A stretch of DNA of 64,000 nucleotides from JACMLD01 sp047602295 (GTDB lineage: Bacteria; Bacteroidota; Bacteroidia; Chitinophagales; Chitinophagaceae), in assembly GCA_047602295.1 (NCBI GenBank), contig JASGHP010000001.1, forward strand, positions 5,518,001 to 5,582,000. The letters are read 5' to 3'. Positions 27,301-35,218 of the stretch are shown here, piece by piece. A model generated the notes under the pieces. The model made no database searches and was not told where the DNA came from. It worked only from the letters and a program-made list of their open reading frames with translations. Within the stretch, counting starts at the first letter, position 1; each line of letters begins with the position of its first letter. The position numbers and the translations under genes are program-made.

Positions 27301-28926
27301 CGTTGTAGAAGCCGCATTAGAAGTAGTGATACTTCCAGATGAAGGGCCACTTGTTTTTACCCAAGAATAAGATGATATAGTTGCACCATTTGTACCTGTA
27401 CCGCTGCCTGACAATGTAACTGTGCTGGTTGGCAAGGTAATGCTTTGTGCACTGCCTGCATCGGCTACCGGTGCAGTATAAGCGGGATTAACTGTGATAG
27501 TTACTGAAGCACTATTAGTTAAACCATGATTGTCTGTAACTGTAAGAGTGAAAACATATGTGCCCTGCACCAAACCGGTAACTGTTGTTGATGCCGCATT
27601 AGAAGTAGTAATGCTTCCGGATGAAGGGCCACTTGTTTTTACCCATGAATAAGATGATATAGTAGCTCCATTTGTACCTGTGCCACTACCAGATAATGTA
27701 ACTGTGCTGGTTGGCAAAGTAATGCTTTGTGCACTGCCTGCATTAGCTACCGGCGCTGTATAAGCAGGATTAACTGTGATAGTTACCGAAGCACTATTGG
27801 TTAAACCATGATTGTCTGTAACTGTAAGGGTGAAAACATATGTGCCTTGCACCAAACCGGTAACCGTTGTAGACCCGGCATTAGAAGTAGTAATGCTGCC
27901 AGATGAAGGACCGCTGGTTTTTACCCATGAATAAGATGATATAGTAGCGCCATTTGTACCTGTGCCGCTGCCATTTAAAGTAACCGTGCTGGTTGGCAAA
28001 GTAATGCTTTGTGCACTACCTGCATTGGCTACAGGTGCTGTGTAAGTAGGAGTAGAAGAATTCCTTTTATTACTCAACATCCACTCATATAAGTTTGGGT
28101 TAGCCGTAAAATTGCCTACTACTCCATTTACAACAGTAGGCACCGTAATATGCCCTGTATCAAATGCATTTATCCATGCACCGGCATGGCCACCACTTTG
28201 GTAATAAGTAAACTTAGCTGCTGGCGTCATACCTGTGCACCAGCTTAATAATATTTCAGCGTGCTGTGTACAACCTACACCTACTGTGCCATCATCCATG
28301 CTGTGGAAAGCCCAAACAGGCAGGTGATTGGCCGCTATCGTACTGCACATATTCGCATCTATTTCTTCCTGCGTTCCACAAACGGGTGCAGCAGCAGCAA
28401 GCTCTCCGGGAAAACCATAATAACTATCTGTTACTTCTGTAAGGGCTCTCCACACACCGCCACCACCAAGGCTTAAACCTGTAAGATAAATTCGATTGGT
28501 ATCAATCTGCAAATTGGCTTTGGCATATTTAATCATCTCTTTTACATAGAAAGTAGGCCAATAACCGTACTGCGTACTTAATTGTGGTGACAATACTACA
28601 AACGAAGATGTTTGGCCATTTGCTGTAAAACGCATGGTAGCACCAGCTGCACAAAACTTGGGGATAGCATTGGCTGTTACATAATTGATTTGAGAAGTAC
28701 CATTGCCCCTTTCACCAATGCCATGCAAGAAGATGATCAATGGGTGTTTTTGGGAACCATAATCTGGGGGTGTAAACTGTAAAAAGCCAATAAGCCCTTC
28801 TGGTGTGGTGCTATTGGGAATCGTTTTAGCAACCTGTTGAGAAAAAATCAACGAAGATTGGAACAAAAACAGCGTAAAGACAATAAGAAATTTTCTTGAT
28901 AAAGCGGGGTAGCTTTCAGCCTTCAT
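24364..28926 (-). CDS. very large secreted alpha/beta hydrolase with about twelve Ig-like domains and T9SS type A sorting domain (paralog 4)
   Basis: 1520 residues. Signal peptide 1-30 (FLIVFTLFLFQSSLIFSQ). Hydrolase domain about 31-290: HG in IIFLHGIGERG, Ser152 in TGLSLGGGGVW, Asp211/212 in FHSMDDG, His247 in SGGHAGAWI. Residues about 295-1434 are twelve Ig-like units: four of a REJ-like type (ITLPTSTVTLNGSGTGTNGA) and eight of a PKD/K319-like type (SPVANAG...ASNDPDGNIASYAW), the last two divergent. The sorting domain starts KLYPNPAVNT. Such arrays usually act as a stalk that holds a catalytic head away from the surface; the length here is unusual for a hydrolase of about 260 residues. No upstream partner gene; a 363-bp non-coding region with a sigma-54-like motif lies ahead of it. 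Confidence 0.85.
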   Translation of the reverse strand: MKAESYPALSRKFLIVFTLFLFQSSLIFSQQVAKTIPNSTTPEGLIGFLQFTPPDYGSQKHPLIIFLHGIGERGNGTSQINYVTANAIPKFCAAGATMRFTANGQTSSFVVLSPQLSTQYGYWPTFYVKEMIKYAKANLQIDTNRIYLTGLSLGGGGVWRALTEVTDSYYGFPGELAAAAPVCGTQEEIDANMCSTIAANHLPVWAFHSMDDGTVGVGCTQHAEILLSWCTGMTPAAKFTYYQSGGHAGAWINAFDTGHITVPTVVNGVVGNFTANPNLYEWMLSNKRNSSTPTYTAPVANAGSAQSITLPTSTVTLNGSGTGTNGATISSYSWVKTSGPSSGSITTSNAGSTTVTGLVQGTYVFTLTVTDNHGLTNSASVTITVNPAYTAPVANAGSAQSITLPTSTVTLSGSGTGTNGATISSYSWVKTSGPSSGSITTSNAASTTVTGLVQGTYVFTLTVTDNHGLTNSASVTITVNPAYTAPVADAGSAQSITLPTSTVTLSGSGTGTNGATISSYSWVKTSGPSSGSITTSNAASTTVTGLVQGTYVFTLTVTDNHGLTNSASVTITVNPAYTAPVANAGSAQSITLPISTVTLNGSGTGTNGATISSYSWAKTSGPAAGVISLPLLNTTLVTALAQGTYVFTLTVTDNHGLTNSSSVTITVNPAANQAPVANAGSNINITLPTNTASLNGSASNDPDGTITNYAWAKTSGPSSYSIANPSAATTSISNLVQGVYVFTLTVTDNAGATASSSVTVTVNAAPNQSPVANAGNNINITLPTNSANLDGSASNDPDGNIASYAWAKTSGPSSYSIGSPSSATTSISNLVQGVYVFTLTVTDNAGATASSVVTITVNAAPLPSNQSPVANAGGNINITLPTNSANLDGSASNDPDGNIASYAWTKTSGPSSYSIGSASSATTSISNLVQGVYTFTLTVTDNAGATASSTVTVTVNAAPNQSPVANAGSNISITLPTNSANLDGSASNDPDGNIASYAWTKTSGPSSYSIGSASSATTSISNLVQGVYTFTLTVTDNAGATASSTVNVTVNAAANQSPVANAGGNINITLPTNSANLDGSASNDPDGNIASYAWTKTSGPSSYSIGNSSSATTSISNLVQGVYTFTLTVTDNAGATASSTVTVTVNAAANQSPVANAGSNISITLPTNSASLDGSASNDPDGNIASYAWTKTSGPSSYSIGSASSATTSISNLVQGVYTFTLTVTDNAGATASSTVNVTVNKAPNQSPVANAGADITIVLPTSTADLNGSGSYDPDGSIASYSWNKISGDGAITIVNSNTTTPSAIGLSVGTYVFELTVTDNEGATATDRVTVTVNPEPNKAPIADAGKDTTIALPLSSVVLSGANSSDPDGSIAKYAWKQVSGPGTATVTGGTSVSPTVSDLAEGDYVFELQVTDNGGASATARVKISVINNFRYSQFFKLYPNPAVNTINFQYIDDKNGKLHINVYDASGRLATNQEFSKEQSLISKEININSLKPGIYYMEIRQEDGKKLIRPFVKQ
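24625..28044 (-). repeat. 3.4-kb array of about twelve tandem 282-285-bp coding repeats
   Basis: Two interleaving-free blocks: four units of about 282 bp (REJ-like, about 26.9-28.0 kb) and eight of about 285 bp (PKD-like, about 24.6-26.9 kb). Five central units (about 25.16-26.63 kb) are close to identical, and one has an extra three codons (LPS) in the linker. The periodicity also shows in repeated antisense frames at 285-base steps. Confidence 0.88.
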
Positions 28927-29289
28927 AAGAAAATAGTTTTCTGGTTAGGATAAATTGGATTAAATAATCGTACGGGCTTTTAGTGAGCAAATTTCTTACC
29001 AAAAACCATAAATTAAAGAAATTAAAATTGCGTAACATGCTAATCGAATAACTTTTAACCGTTTACGAAAGTGACATTAACAAATCACCGTTTTCTGATA
29101 TAAATAGGTGGTTTCCTTAGCTTAAGTGCTTTCAATTATGCCGACAATCGCATATCCATTAAGAGAACATGAGGCTCAAAGGTAAAATCGATGTTTAGAC
29201 GCTTTTATAGGGGATGTGAAGTAAACAAAATAAAGGCCAAAAGGCCATATTTGAACTGCGTTAACAAACTTGTGAGCAAAATGGGGAAA
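28927..29289. promoter_or_regulatory. 363-bp intergenic region upstream of paralog 4
   Basis: AT-rich, no supported gene. It contains the sigma-54-like motif at 28987-29002 and, at about 29234-29250, a small GGCC-AAAA-GGCC hairpin just past the stop of the GT2 gene, which could be a weak terminator for the EPS minus arm. Confidence 0.4.
28987..29002 (-). promoter_or_regulatory. sigma-54 type (-24/-12) promoter candidate of paralog 4
   Basis: Minus strand TTGGTAAGAAATTTGC. GG and GC stand ten bases apart as in TTGGCACGN4TTGC, with all of TTGG, A, G and TTGC conserved. It lies about 60 bases upstream of the ATG at 28926, a normal leader length. Confidence 0.45.
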
Positions 29290-30474
29290 TCAGGATTTAA
29301 AGGCTTTGGGGGTATGAAGGAATTCCTTTCTTCCAGCCTTCATTTTTAGCAGCGCTTTTAACATTGCTATCATAAGTAATGGCACTTTTGCTACTGCCTT
29401 TATTGTAGCTACAGAATAAAACCTGGCTGGCACAGAAAGCATTAAAACCAGGGCGTAAGCGGCTATCATTGTGCCCCAGTAAAATGGCGGAGGCGTTAAA
29501 ATATTAAAAGAGAAAATCCATTGAAACACAAGCAGTATGGTGAAAAGACCAAGTACCATAATAAGAAGCAGCCTGGGTAATATAAGTGTCTGAAAAAATT
29601 TGGCAAACCAGCTAACGGTCTTTGGCGCATCCTTCATTTCGGGTTCAAAAAAACGTTTTAGATGATTATACTGAGCTTCCAGCCATCTCACTCTTTGTTT
29701 TTCAAAAACACCAGCGTTAGCCACCTTCTCGTCAAAAACATAAGCATCATCAATAAAGTGCATGAATATGCGCTGCTTCATTAGCTGCATATCTATTTCC
29801 CGGTCTTCTCCGGGGTTGGTAAGAATGTGTTCAACACTAAAGATTTGCTTCAATAAACCAAACTCAAAAGCCATTCCTGAGCCTACGGGTGCAGCAGCTA
29901 CCCCCAGTACAACAGGCCCTCTCCTGAAAAGATTGATGTTAATCTCTTCGCTGATGGCATCCAGCAATGCAATTGGTGTATCCTGGTTTTTAGCGGTTCT
30001 GTGGCATTGTATGGCTTTGCATCCTTTTACAAATGCATCATTTATTTTTTCCAGGCAGCCATCATCCATTACGTTATCTGCATCCAGCAAAACAGCTATG
30101 TCAAATTCTGTTGGATGCAAACTTTGAAGGCCTGCATTTACAGACCTCGACTTCATATTTGCATCTACCTCCAATACCCGAACAGGTATTTGTCGCAAAT
30201 GCTCAACTGTTTCCGGCTGCAATTTATCTGCAATTACTAAAATACTAAACTTGTCTGCAGGATAATTGTGCGATGCTGCCTTACGTGCTGTATCTACAAT
30301 AATATTATCTTCTTTATAGGAAGGAATAACAACAATTATATTTTTCTTTACTTCGTTGGAATGATAAACAGGCAGGTGCCCAAACTTTCCTGCTATAGCA
30401 ATGATAAGCAGGTATGCAATACTTGCTGCCAGGTAAACAAATAATATTGAAAACAGTAAATGAATCAGTAGCAT
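29290..30474 (-). CDS. membrane glycosyltransferase family 2, processive type (EPS locus)
   Basis: 394 residues. N-terminal membrane span (about 4-28), GT-A domain with VVIPSYKEDNI, LLDADNV (DxD) and NPGEDREID (ED base), then QRVRW, the QxxRW motif of processive enzymes such as hyaluronan, cellulose or poly-GlcNAc synthases, and three or four C-terminal spans (about 295-390). It could extend a chain rather than add a single residue, but QxxRW also occurs in non-processive members. Last gene of the minus arm, 44 bases after the upstream GT2 gene, so co-transcribed. Confidence 0.82.
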   Translation of the reverse strand: MLLIHLLFSILFVYLAASIAYLLIIAIAGKFGHLPVYHSNEVKKNIIVVIPSYKEDNIIVDTARKAASHNYPADKFSILVIADKLQPETVEHLRQIPVRVLEVDANMKSRSVNAGLQSLHPTEFDIAVLLDADNVMDDGCLEKINDAFVKGCKAIQCHRTAKNQDTPIALLDAISEEININLFRRGPVVLGVAAAPVGSGMAFEFGLLKQIFSVEHILTNPGEDREIDMQLMKQRIFMHFIDDAYVFDEKVANAGVFEKQRVRWLEAQYNHLKRFFEPEMKDAPKTVSWFAKFFQTLILPRLLLIMVLGLFTILLVFQWIFSFNILTPPPFYWGTMIAAYALVLMLSVPARFYSVATIKAVAKVPLLMIAMLKALLKMKAGRKEFLHTPKAFKS

Positions 30475-30518
30475 ACCTAAGAAACGAATATTTTGATAAA
30501 AAATTCCCCCTGTAAAAA

Positions 30519-31433
30519 TTATACGTTAGAATATTTGGAAGAGCGCAGGTTCCAGGCAAAGCCTTTAAAAAAATTCTTCATTTGCTCAAACTCTCCTTTC
30601 CGGAAATAATTAATTACCGACTTGGGCATCACAAAGAAAATAAAGAATAGAAAGAATACAAATTGCTGAAACCATGATGTATTTCTGCGCATATAAAGAA
30701 TCCTGTTACGGGTGTGATAAAACACCTTCATGGGATTTTTTTTGCCAACCGACATGGATTCTTTGTGGTAAATAGTGGCATTGGCAGTATACCATATTTT
30801 AAAGCCTGCTTTACGGATGCGTGCAGACCAGTCCCATTCTTCGTAATAAAGAAAAAATCTTTCCGGGAACATGCCTACCTTTTCTATAACAGATTTCTTT
30901 ACCATCATAGCGCAGCCATGTGCGCCAAATGTTTCGCCAGGTTTGTCAAACTGGCCATTATCTTTTTCCATTTCACCCACAGTAGAAGTCCTGCCGGTAA
31001 AATGGTTCATCTCATTGAAGCCTGCATACTGAATGGTATCTGGCTGAAAAAAGAATTTAATCTTTGGACTTGTAACGCCAATATTTTCATCCTTATAAAA
31101 CGGTGCGAGCAGATCATTTATAAGGGTGGGTGTTACCTCTGTATCATTATTTACAATAAAGATATATTCACCTTTTGCCTGGCGCATGCCCCAATTATTA
31201 CCGCCTGCAAAACCCAGGTTTTTATTACTGAGCAGCAATCTGGTCTTTGGGTAATTGCCAGCATTAATTAAAGAAGTAGGGTCTGTTTCTGATGCCATGT
31301 CACAAACCAGGATTTCATAATTGCTGTATTGGAGTTGCCTGGTAGACTCCAGGAACTCGCATGTTACAGCCGTCTGGTTATAGTTCAATGTTACAATTGA
31401 AACAAACGGTTCTGCGCCAACGATCATGGGCAT
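30519..31433 (-). CDS. glycosyltransferase family 2, rhamnosyltransferase-like (EPS locus)
   Basis: 304 residues. GT-A signature VSIVTLNYNQTAVT, NKNLGFAGGNNWGM, IVNNDTEVTP (metal-binding acidic site) and LYYEEWDWSARIRKAG (base region) are typical of the WbbL/RfbF group of rhamnosyl- or related transferases. A C-terminal hydrophobic stretch around residues 255-275 (FQQFVFFLFFIFFVMPKS) would anchor it in the inner membrane. Its start codon lies 25 bases after the stop of the sugar transferase. It most likely adds one sugar to the lipid-linked repeat unit. Sugar specificity is not determinable. Confidence 0.83.
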   Translation of the reverse strand: MPMIVGAEPFVSIVTLNYNQTAVTCEFLESTRQLQYSNYEILVCDMASETDPTSLINAGNYPKTRLLLSNKNLGFAGGNNWGMRQAKGEYIFIVNNDTEVTPTLINDLLAPFYKDENIGVTSPKIKFFFQPDTIQYAGFNEMNHFTGRTSTVGEMEKDNGQFDKPGETFGAHGCAMMVKKSVIEKVGMFPERFFLYYEEWDWSARIRKAGFKIWYTANATIYHKESMSVGKKNPMKVFYHTRNRILYMRRNTSWFQQFVFFLFFIFFVMPKSVINYFRKGEFEQMKNFFKGFAWNLRSSKYSNV

Positions 31434-31458
31434 TATTTTTCTGAAACAAAGGTAAAAC

Positions 31459-32619
31459 CTAAACGCTTGATTTTTGAATTAGGGCTGTAGGAGTGTTTGC
31501 CATAATCCACAGGTCGTACATAAAGTTGCACCTGTGCGCATAGGCAATATCAAGCCCAATTCTTTCTTCAGCAGACATATCATCCTGGCCACGTTTTTTT
31601 ATCTGCCATAGGCCAGTGATGCCTGCAGGCGCCATAAAACGAGTAGCCCAATCATCTGTCGTTAAAGCTTCGGCTTCATACAACGGCAAAGGACGATTTC
31701 CTACCAGAGACATGTCGCCAACCAATACGTTTACAAACTGGGGCAATTCATCCAGGCTGGTATTTCTCAAGAAAGCACCCACTTTGGTTATCCTTGGGTC
31801 ATTACTTACTTTAAAAAACACATTGCCTGTGTCTGAAGTAGATGTATATTGATTAAGGTGAGACAATTGATTCACTTTCTTATCAGCCCCTGCTTCCATT
31901 GTCCGGAATTTAAAGAAATTGAAAACGCGGTAACCGCGGCCAGCTCTTTTAGCAATGTAAAATATAGGGCCTCTTGATTCCAGGCGAATTGCAATTGCTA
32001 TCAATAAAAACAACGGAGAAAGCACTAACAATACAATACTTGAAACTAAAACATCAAAACTGCGCTTGAAAAATTTGTCTATTCCATTGGTTGAAACTTC
32101 TTCCTGACCAATACTTTCCTGCAGTTTTTGTATGTTATTGCTATCTTTTATTTTACGTATAAAATAAAGTTTTGAAAGCAATTTGCCGGATTGCTGGTGC
32201 ATGCAAATGATCTCATCCACAAAAGAAAGCTTGCGCAACTCTGCCAATACTTTGGCAGGAGTATCTGAAGAATCTAAAAGAAAGGGAACTGCAGACAGAG
32301 ATTTATTAGCTTTCAAAAACCTGCTGAAAACTAAGAGGTCTACCATACCAATAGAAGCGTCTGCTAAAATTACATCGGGAAAAACATTTCTGTTTTCGGC
32401 AACTTTGGTGAGGATTGAAATAGCTTTATCTACACTCTCAGCAGCATAGCCGCTTTCAAATGAATGAATCAGTGTATCTATTATGAAGGAGTCTTTGCCT
32501 ATGTAGAAAAATTCTTTTTTTCTATCTGCAATTAATCCTTTTTCTGCAAAAGAGTTAACAGTATAATGCCTGTACTTTTTCTCAGAACTGCCAGTCTTGG
32601 GTGAGTAAACAAGTTCCAT
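31459..32619 (-). CDS. polyprenyl-phosphate sugar-1-phosphate transferase with N-terminal degenerate receiver-like domain
   Basis: 386 residues. The C-terminal half (about 188-386) is a bacterial sugar transferase (WbaP/PglC catalytic core): KRSFDVLVSSIVLLVLSPLF membrane helix, FKFRTM, RNTSLDELPQF, GDMSLVGNRPLP and GITGLWQI. It starts repeat-unit assembly by placing a sugar-1-phosphate on undecaprenyl phosphate. The N-terminal part (about 35-165) does not have the usual membrane bundle or CoA-binding-like domain of long family members. It reads instead like a receiver domain: DVILADASIG at the phospho-Asp strand and PFLLDSSD at the Ser/Thr strand, but without the N-terminal acid pair and the conserved Lys. 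Probably a regulatory or docking pseudo-receiver. The gene upstream encodes a stand-alone receiver. Confidence 0.85.
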   Translation of the reverse strand: MELVYSPKTGSSEKKYRHYTVNSFAEKGLIADRKKEFFYIGKDSFIIDTLIHSFESGYAAESVDKAISILTKVAENRNVFPDVILADASIGMVDLLVFSRFLKANKSLSAVPFLLDSSDTPAKVLAELRKLSFVDEIICMHQQSGKLLSKLYFIRKIKDSNNIQKLQESIGQEEVSTNGIDKFFKRSFDVLVSSIVLLVLSPLFLLIAIAIRLESRGPIFYIAKRAGRGYRVFNFFKFRTMEAGADKKVNQLSHLNQYTSTSDTGNVFFKVSNDPRITKVGAFLRNTSLDELPQFVNVLVGDMSLVGNRPLPLYEAEALTTDDWATRFMAPAGITGLWQIKKRGQDDMSAEERIGLDIAYAHRCNFMYDLWIMANTPTALIQKSSV

Positions 32620-32693
32620 TCAGGTAAGATTTTTGATTTAAGGATTTATTTAGTTTTCAGAGACCGGTATTAAACAATTCTTATCTATTTATT

Positions 32694-33098
32694 CTATACT
32701 GCTTTTAAAACAGCACTAGCGTTCCTGCTTTCATTAACCAACAATTCGTCTACCGCTTTTTCCAGCTCTACGGGGTTAAAAGGCTGCTGAAATGATTTGG
32801 TTATACCCAGTTCCCTGCATTTCACTTGTGTTTCTTTGCTATCCAAAGAAGAAAGCACAATTACAGGAATATGTCCATAAAGACCGCTGGATTTCAAATG
32901 TTCCAACAACTCCCAATTTTGCATATCTGGCAACTGGGGATCTACTATAATAACGTCTGGCAAATTTCTCTTAGAAAGCCAGTACAACGCAGAGCAACCA
33001 TCTGATGCAGTTATAACTTGGTGTTTTTGGCCTAGCACAGTCTGCAATAGAAATCTGATAGCTTTGCTTTCGTCAATTGCTAAAATCTTTTTTTTCAT
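32694..33098 (-). CDS. stand-alone response regulator receiver protein, atypical (Lys replaced by Gln)
   Basis: 134 residues, receiver domain only. Acid pocket in KILAIDES (Asp-Glu), phospho-acceptor Asp in DVIIVDPQLPDM, Ser in IPVIVLSSLD. The residue before the conserved Pro-Phe, normally Lys (KPF), is Gln (FQQPFNP). That Lys couples phosphorylation to the conformational change in canonical receivers, so phospho-signalling may be weak or absent. No output domain and no kinase in the window. It sits between a GT2 gene and the sugar transferase with the receiver-like domain, suggesting a partner in control of EPS initiation; this is inference. Confidence 0.82.
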   Translation of the reverse strand: MKKKILAIDESKAIRFLLQTVLGQKHQVITASDGCSALYWLSKRNLPDVIIVDPQLPDMQNWELLEHLKSSGLYGHIPVIVLSSLDSKETQVKCRELGITKSFQQPFNPVELEKAVDELLVNESRNASAVLKAV

Positions 33099-33494
33099 TT
33101 CTTTTTGAATAATTAAGTTTTAAGAAACTCAATTTTTCAGAGGCTGCAATTGGATGATAGGTACGGCGTAAATAGGGTAATGGAACAGATTAAAAAAGAA
33201 AGTAATTCAACAGTGACAATTGGATTAACCAGGGAGTGCAAGCAATTAATAAACGGAACTTCGAAGGATATATAGAAGTGTTGTTTAATGTAGGTTAAGC
33301 AGTAAAAAAAGGAAATATGTAATTATAAAAAATTGAATATAATCCTTAATAATGCTAGTTTTTTACTTAACACACTGGTAAAAGTAATAACAAAAATCAA
33401 CAAATCAAATAGTTACTCATTAATTTTTTATTACTCACACAAAACTAGACCTTATAACCCAACCAAACAATACCCATAATGTGGTAATTTTTAG
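33099..33494. promoter_or_regulatory. 396-bp intergenic region upstream of the receiver gene
   Basis: AT-rich, no gene. On the minus strand TAGTTTTG (33440-33447) fits the Bacteroidota -7 element, and TTG (33468-33470) lies 20 bases upstream of it. It could start the receiver/sugar-transferase transcript with a leader of over 300 nt. Confidence 0.35.
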
Positions 33495-34670
33495 TTATGC
33501 GATCTTTTGCCTTGCTGCTTTCTCCCATAATACTGATTGTTGCCCTTTTAAAAATCGCTTAAAACCCAGGAATACTGAGGCGTTCATAAATAAAAAATAA
33601 TAAGGTATGTACAGGCTCTTCACCTTTATATTCCTGTTAGCGAAGAACCATCCTAGTATTCCACACAAATAAAAAAAACATTGCATAATAAGAAGAACAT
33701 CGTAGAGCATACCCGCTCTGTTTACTGACAAAAGAACATTTAATGGTAATAATAACAATAAGCAAACGGGTGTAATAGCCCATCTTAAAACCCGATGGGA
33801 TATATATTGAAAAGAAAGCTTTCCAAATTTGAAAATATTTAATAAGTCTTTCAACATGTACATGGCCTGAAAACCGCCTGCACTAATTCTTACTTTCCGT
33901 TTTTGCTCATCTTTTATGGAAGCAGAGCTGGTTTCTACCGCATAAGCACCTGGTGAGTATTTTACAAGATAGCCTTGTTGTGCAATGCGGAGCGACAACA
34001 CAAAATCTTCTATCAATACCCCCTCTTCTACTGGTCTGTACAAATCAGTTCTTACAGAAAAGAGCTCACCTGCTGCCCCGACTACGGTAAAAAAATCAGA
34101 ATCCTGCTTTTTTAAGAATGATTCATATTTCCAGTAAAGCCCCTCACCTGCTGAAGCCGCACCAGTGGTTACGGGCTGGTAAATCTTTTTTTCGCCAGCT
34201 ACAGCCCCAACTACGGGATCTGCGTAATGCTTTACTATTTCTTTAATACAATCCTTATTCAGCACCGTATTAGCATCACAAAAAATTACATAAGGCTCCT
34301 TTACAAAAGTCATAGCCCGGTTCATAGCAGCAGCCTTTCCGTTTCGTTCGGGCAAGTGCAACAAATTAAAACCCGGGTGGTTTCGAATGATATCCGGGGT
34401 AGCATCGTTTGACCCATCAGTAACGAAATATACTTTCAGCTGCCCCTCCGGATAATCCAACGCAAGCGTATTTTCAATTTTATCTTGTATGTAATCCTGT
34501 TCGTTATAAGCGGCTATTACCAAAGCAACAGGTGGTAGAAATGAAGCGTTATCGCCTTGCATAGCAGGCTTTCTTTTAAGCTTGTTTAACGCCCATATAA
34601 GCATTCCGTAGCCCAAAAAAGTATAAAAAACAATTAGTAAGAGGGCCCAAAAAAGTATTTTTATAATCAT
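33495..34670 (-). CDS. membrane glycosyltransferase family 2 (EPS locus)
   Basis: 391 residues. N-terminal span (4-24), GT-A domain with VALVIAAYNEQDYI, VTDGSNDAT, VIFCDANTVL (DxN in place of DxD), LIEDFVLSLRI (ED) and KDEQKRKVRISAGG, a basic variant of the QxxRW region; then four C-terminal spans (about 285-385). This layout fits chain-extending or undecaprenyl-linked sugar transferases at the inner membrane. It is the first gene of the minus arm, divergent from the Wzz-like gene across 548 bp, and separated from the receiver gene by 396 bp, so it may have its own transcript. Confidence 0.82.
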   Translation of the reverse strand: MIIKILFWALLLIVFYTFLGYGMLIWALNKLKRKPAMQGDNASFLPPVALVIAAYNEQDYIQDKIENTLALDYPEGQLKVYFVTDGSNDATPDIIRNHPGFNLLHLPERNGKAAAMNRAMTFVKEPYVIFCDANTVLNKDCIKEIVKHYADPVVGAVAGEKKIYQPVTTGAASAGEGLYWKYESFLKKQDSDFFTVVGAAGELFSVRTDLYRPVEEGVLIEDFVLSLRIAQQGYLVKYSPGAYAVETSSASIKDEQKRKVRISAGGFQAMYMLKDLLNIFKFGKLSFQYISHRVLRWAITPVCLLLLLPLNVLLSVNRAGMLYDVLLIMQCFFYLCGILGWFFANRNIKVKSLYIPYYFLFMNASVFLGFKRFLKGQQSVLWEKAARQKIA

Positions 34671-35218
34671 TCAACACATTTTTTTACAATCTGTCTCTCA
34701 AACGGTTTTAAGCAAATATTAGTACAATAAGTAAGCGCTTATGCATAGAAACATTTACAATCTTGTGAAACGAACGTTTGTTTAATTTTCATATTTGAAA
34801 AATATTACTATTTTTACGCTACATAGATAACGATTTCTCATTATCCGAATTGAAACTACCCAGGTCGAAGCATACTTCCTGTCCCATTTACTCAATGGTT
34901 TGCATATCTCCAATGTAATTTTCTACATTACAAAAATCTGTAATTTTTTATTTCGATAATTACAGAAATGTTTTATTGCTTGCATCCAGCTATCCGCATC
35001 CCTTGGCCATATACATTATGAAAACCTTACGTATTAGTATTACCGGCTAATATAAACTGGTGCAATAGTGCTACCAATTAGAATTGATTGATAATATTTA
35101 ATAAGTAATAACGTGCAGAAAGAAGGGTTACATATCTTGCTTTTTTTGATAGATTTGCCTTCTTTTACGCGGTTTTACTTAACGGATTTTAAACACTGAA
35201 ACTGCAAAAAAGTCTTTT
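34671..35218. promoter_or_regulatory. 548-bp divergent regulatory region between the EPS arms
   Basis: No supported gene. It holds four TGTAAT/ATTACA half-sites (34914-34964). On the plus strand TAGATTTG (35150-35157) fits the Bacteroidota -7 consensus and would give a leader of about 55 nt for the Wzz-like gene, though no good -33 element is seen. Confidence 0.45.
34914..34964. repeat. two TGTAAT...ATTACA dyads in the EPS divergent region
   Basis: Half-sites TGTAAT 34914-34919, ATTACA 34927-34932, TGTAAT 34939-34944, ATTACA 34959-34964. The second dyad extends to TCTGTAATT/AATTACAGA (9 bp perfect, 12-base loop). Possible operator array. Confidence 0.45.

Noticed and set aside
24625..28044. 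Regular ~285-bp periodicity suggesting a CRISPR or satellite array
   Set aside because: The period is the length of one Ig-like domain, the frame is open throughout, and spacers are absent. It is a coding repeat.
34748..34766. AAACGAACGTTTGTTT near-palindrome in the EPS divergent region
   Set aside because: Imperfect (two mismatched pairs) and weaker than the nearby TGTAAT dyads. Chance cannot be excluded in this AT-rich stretch.
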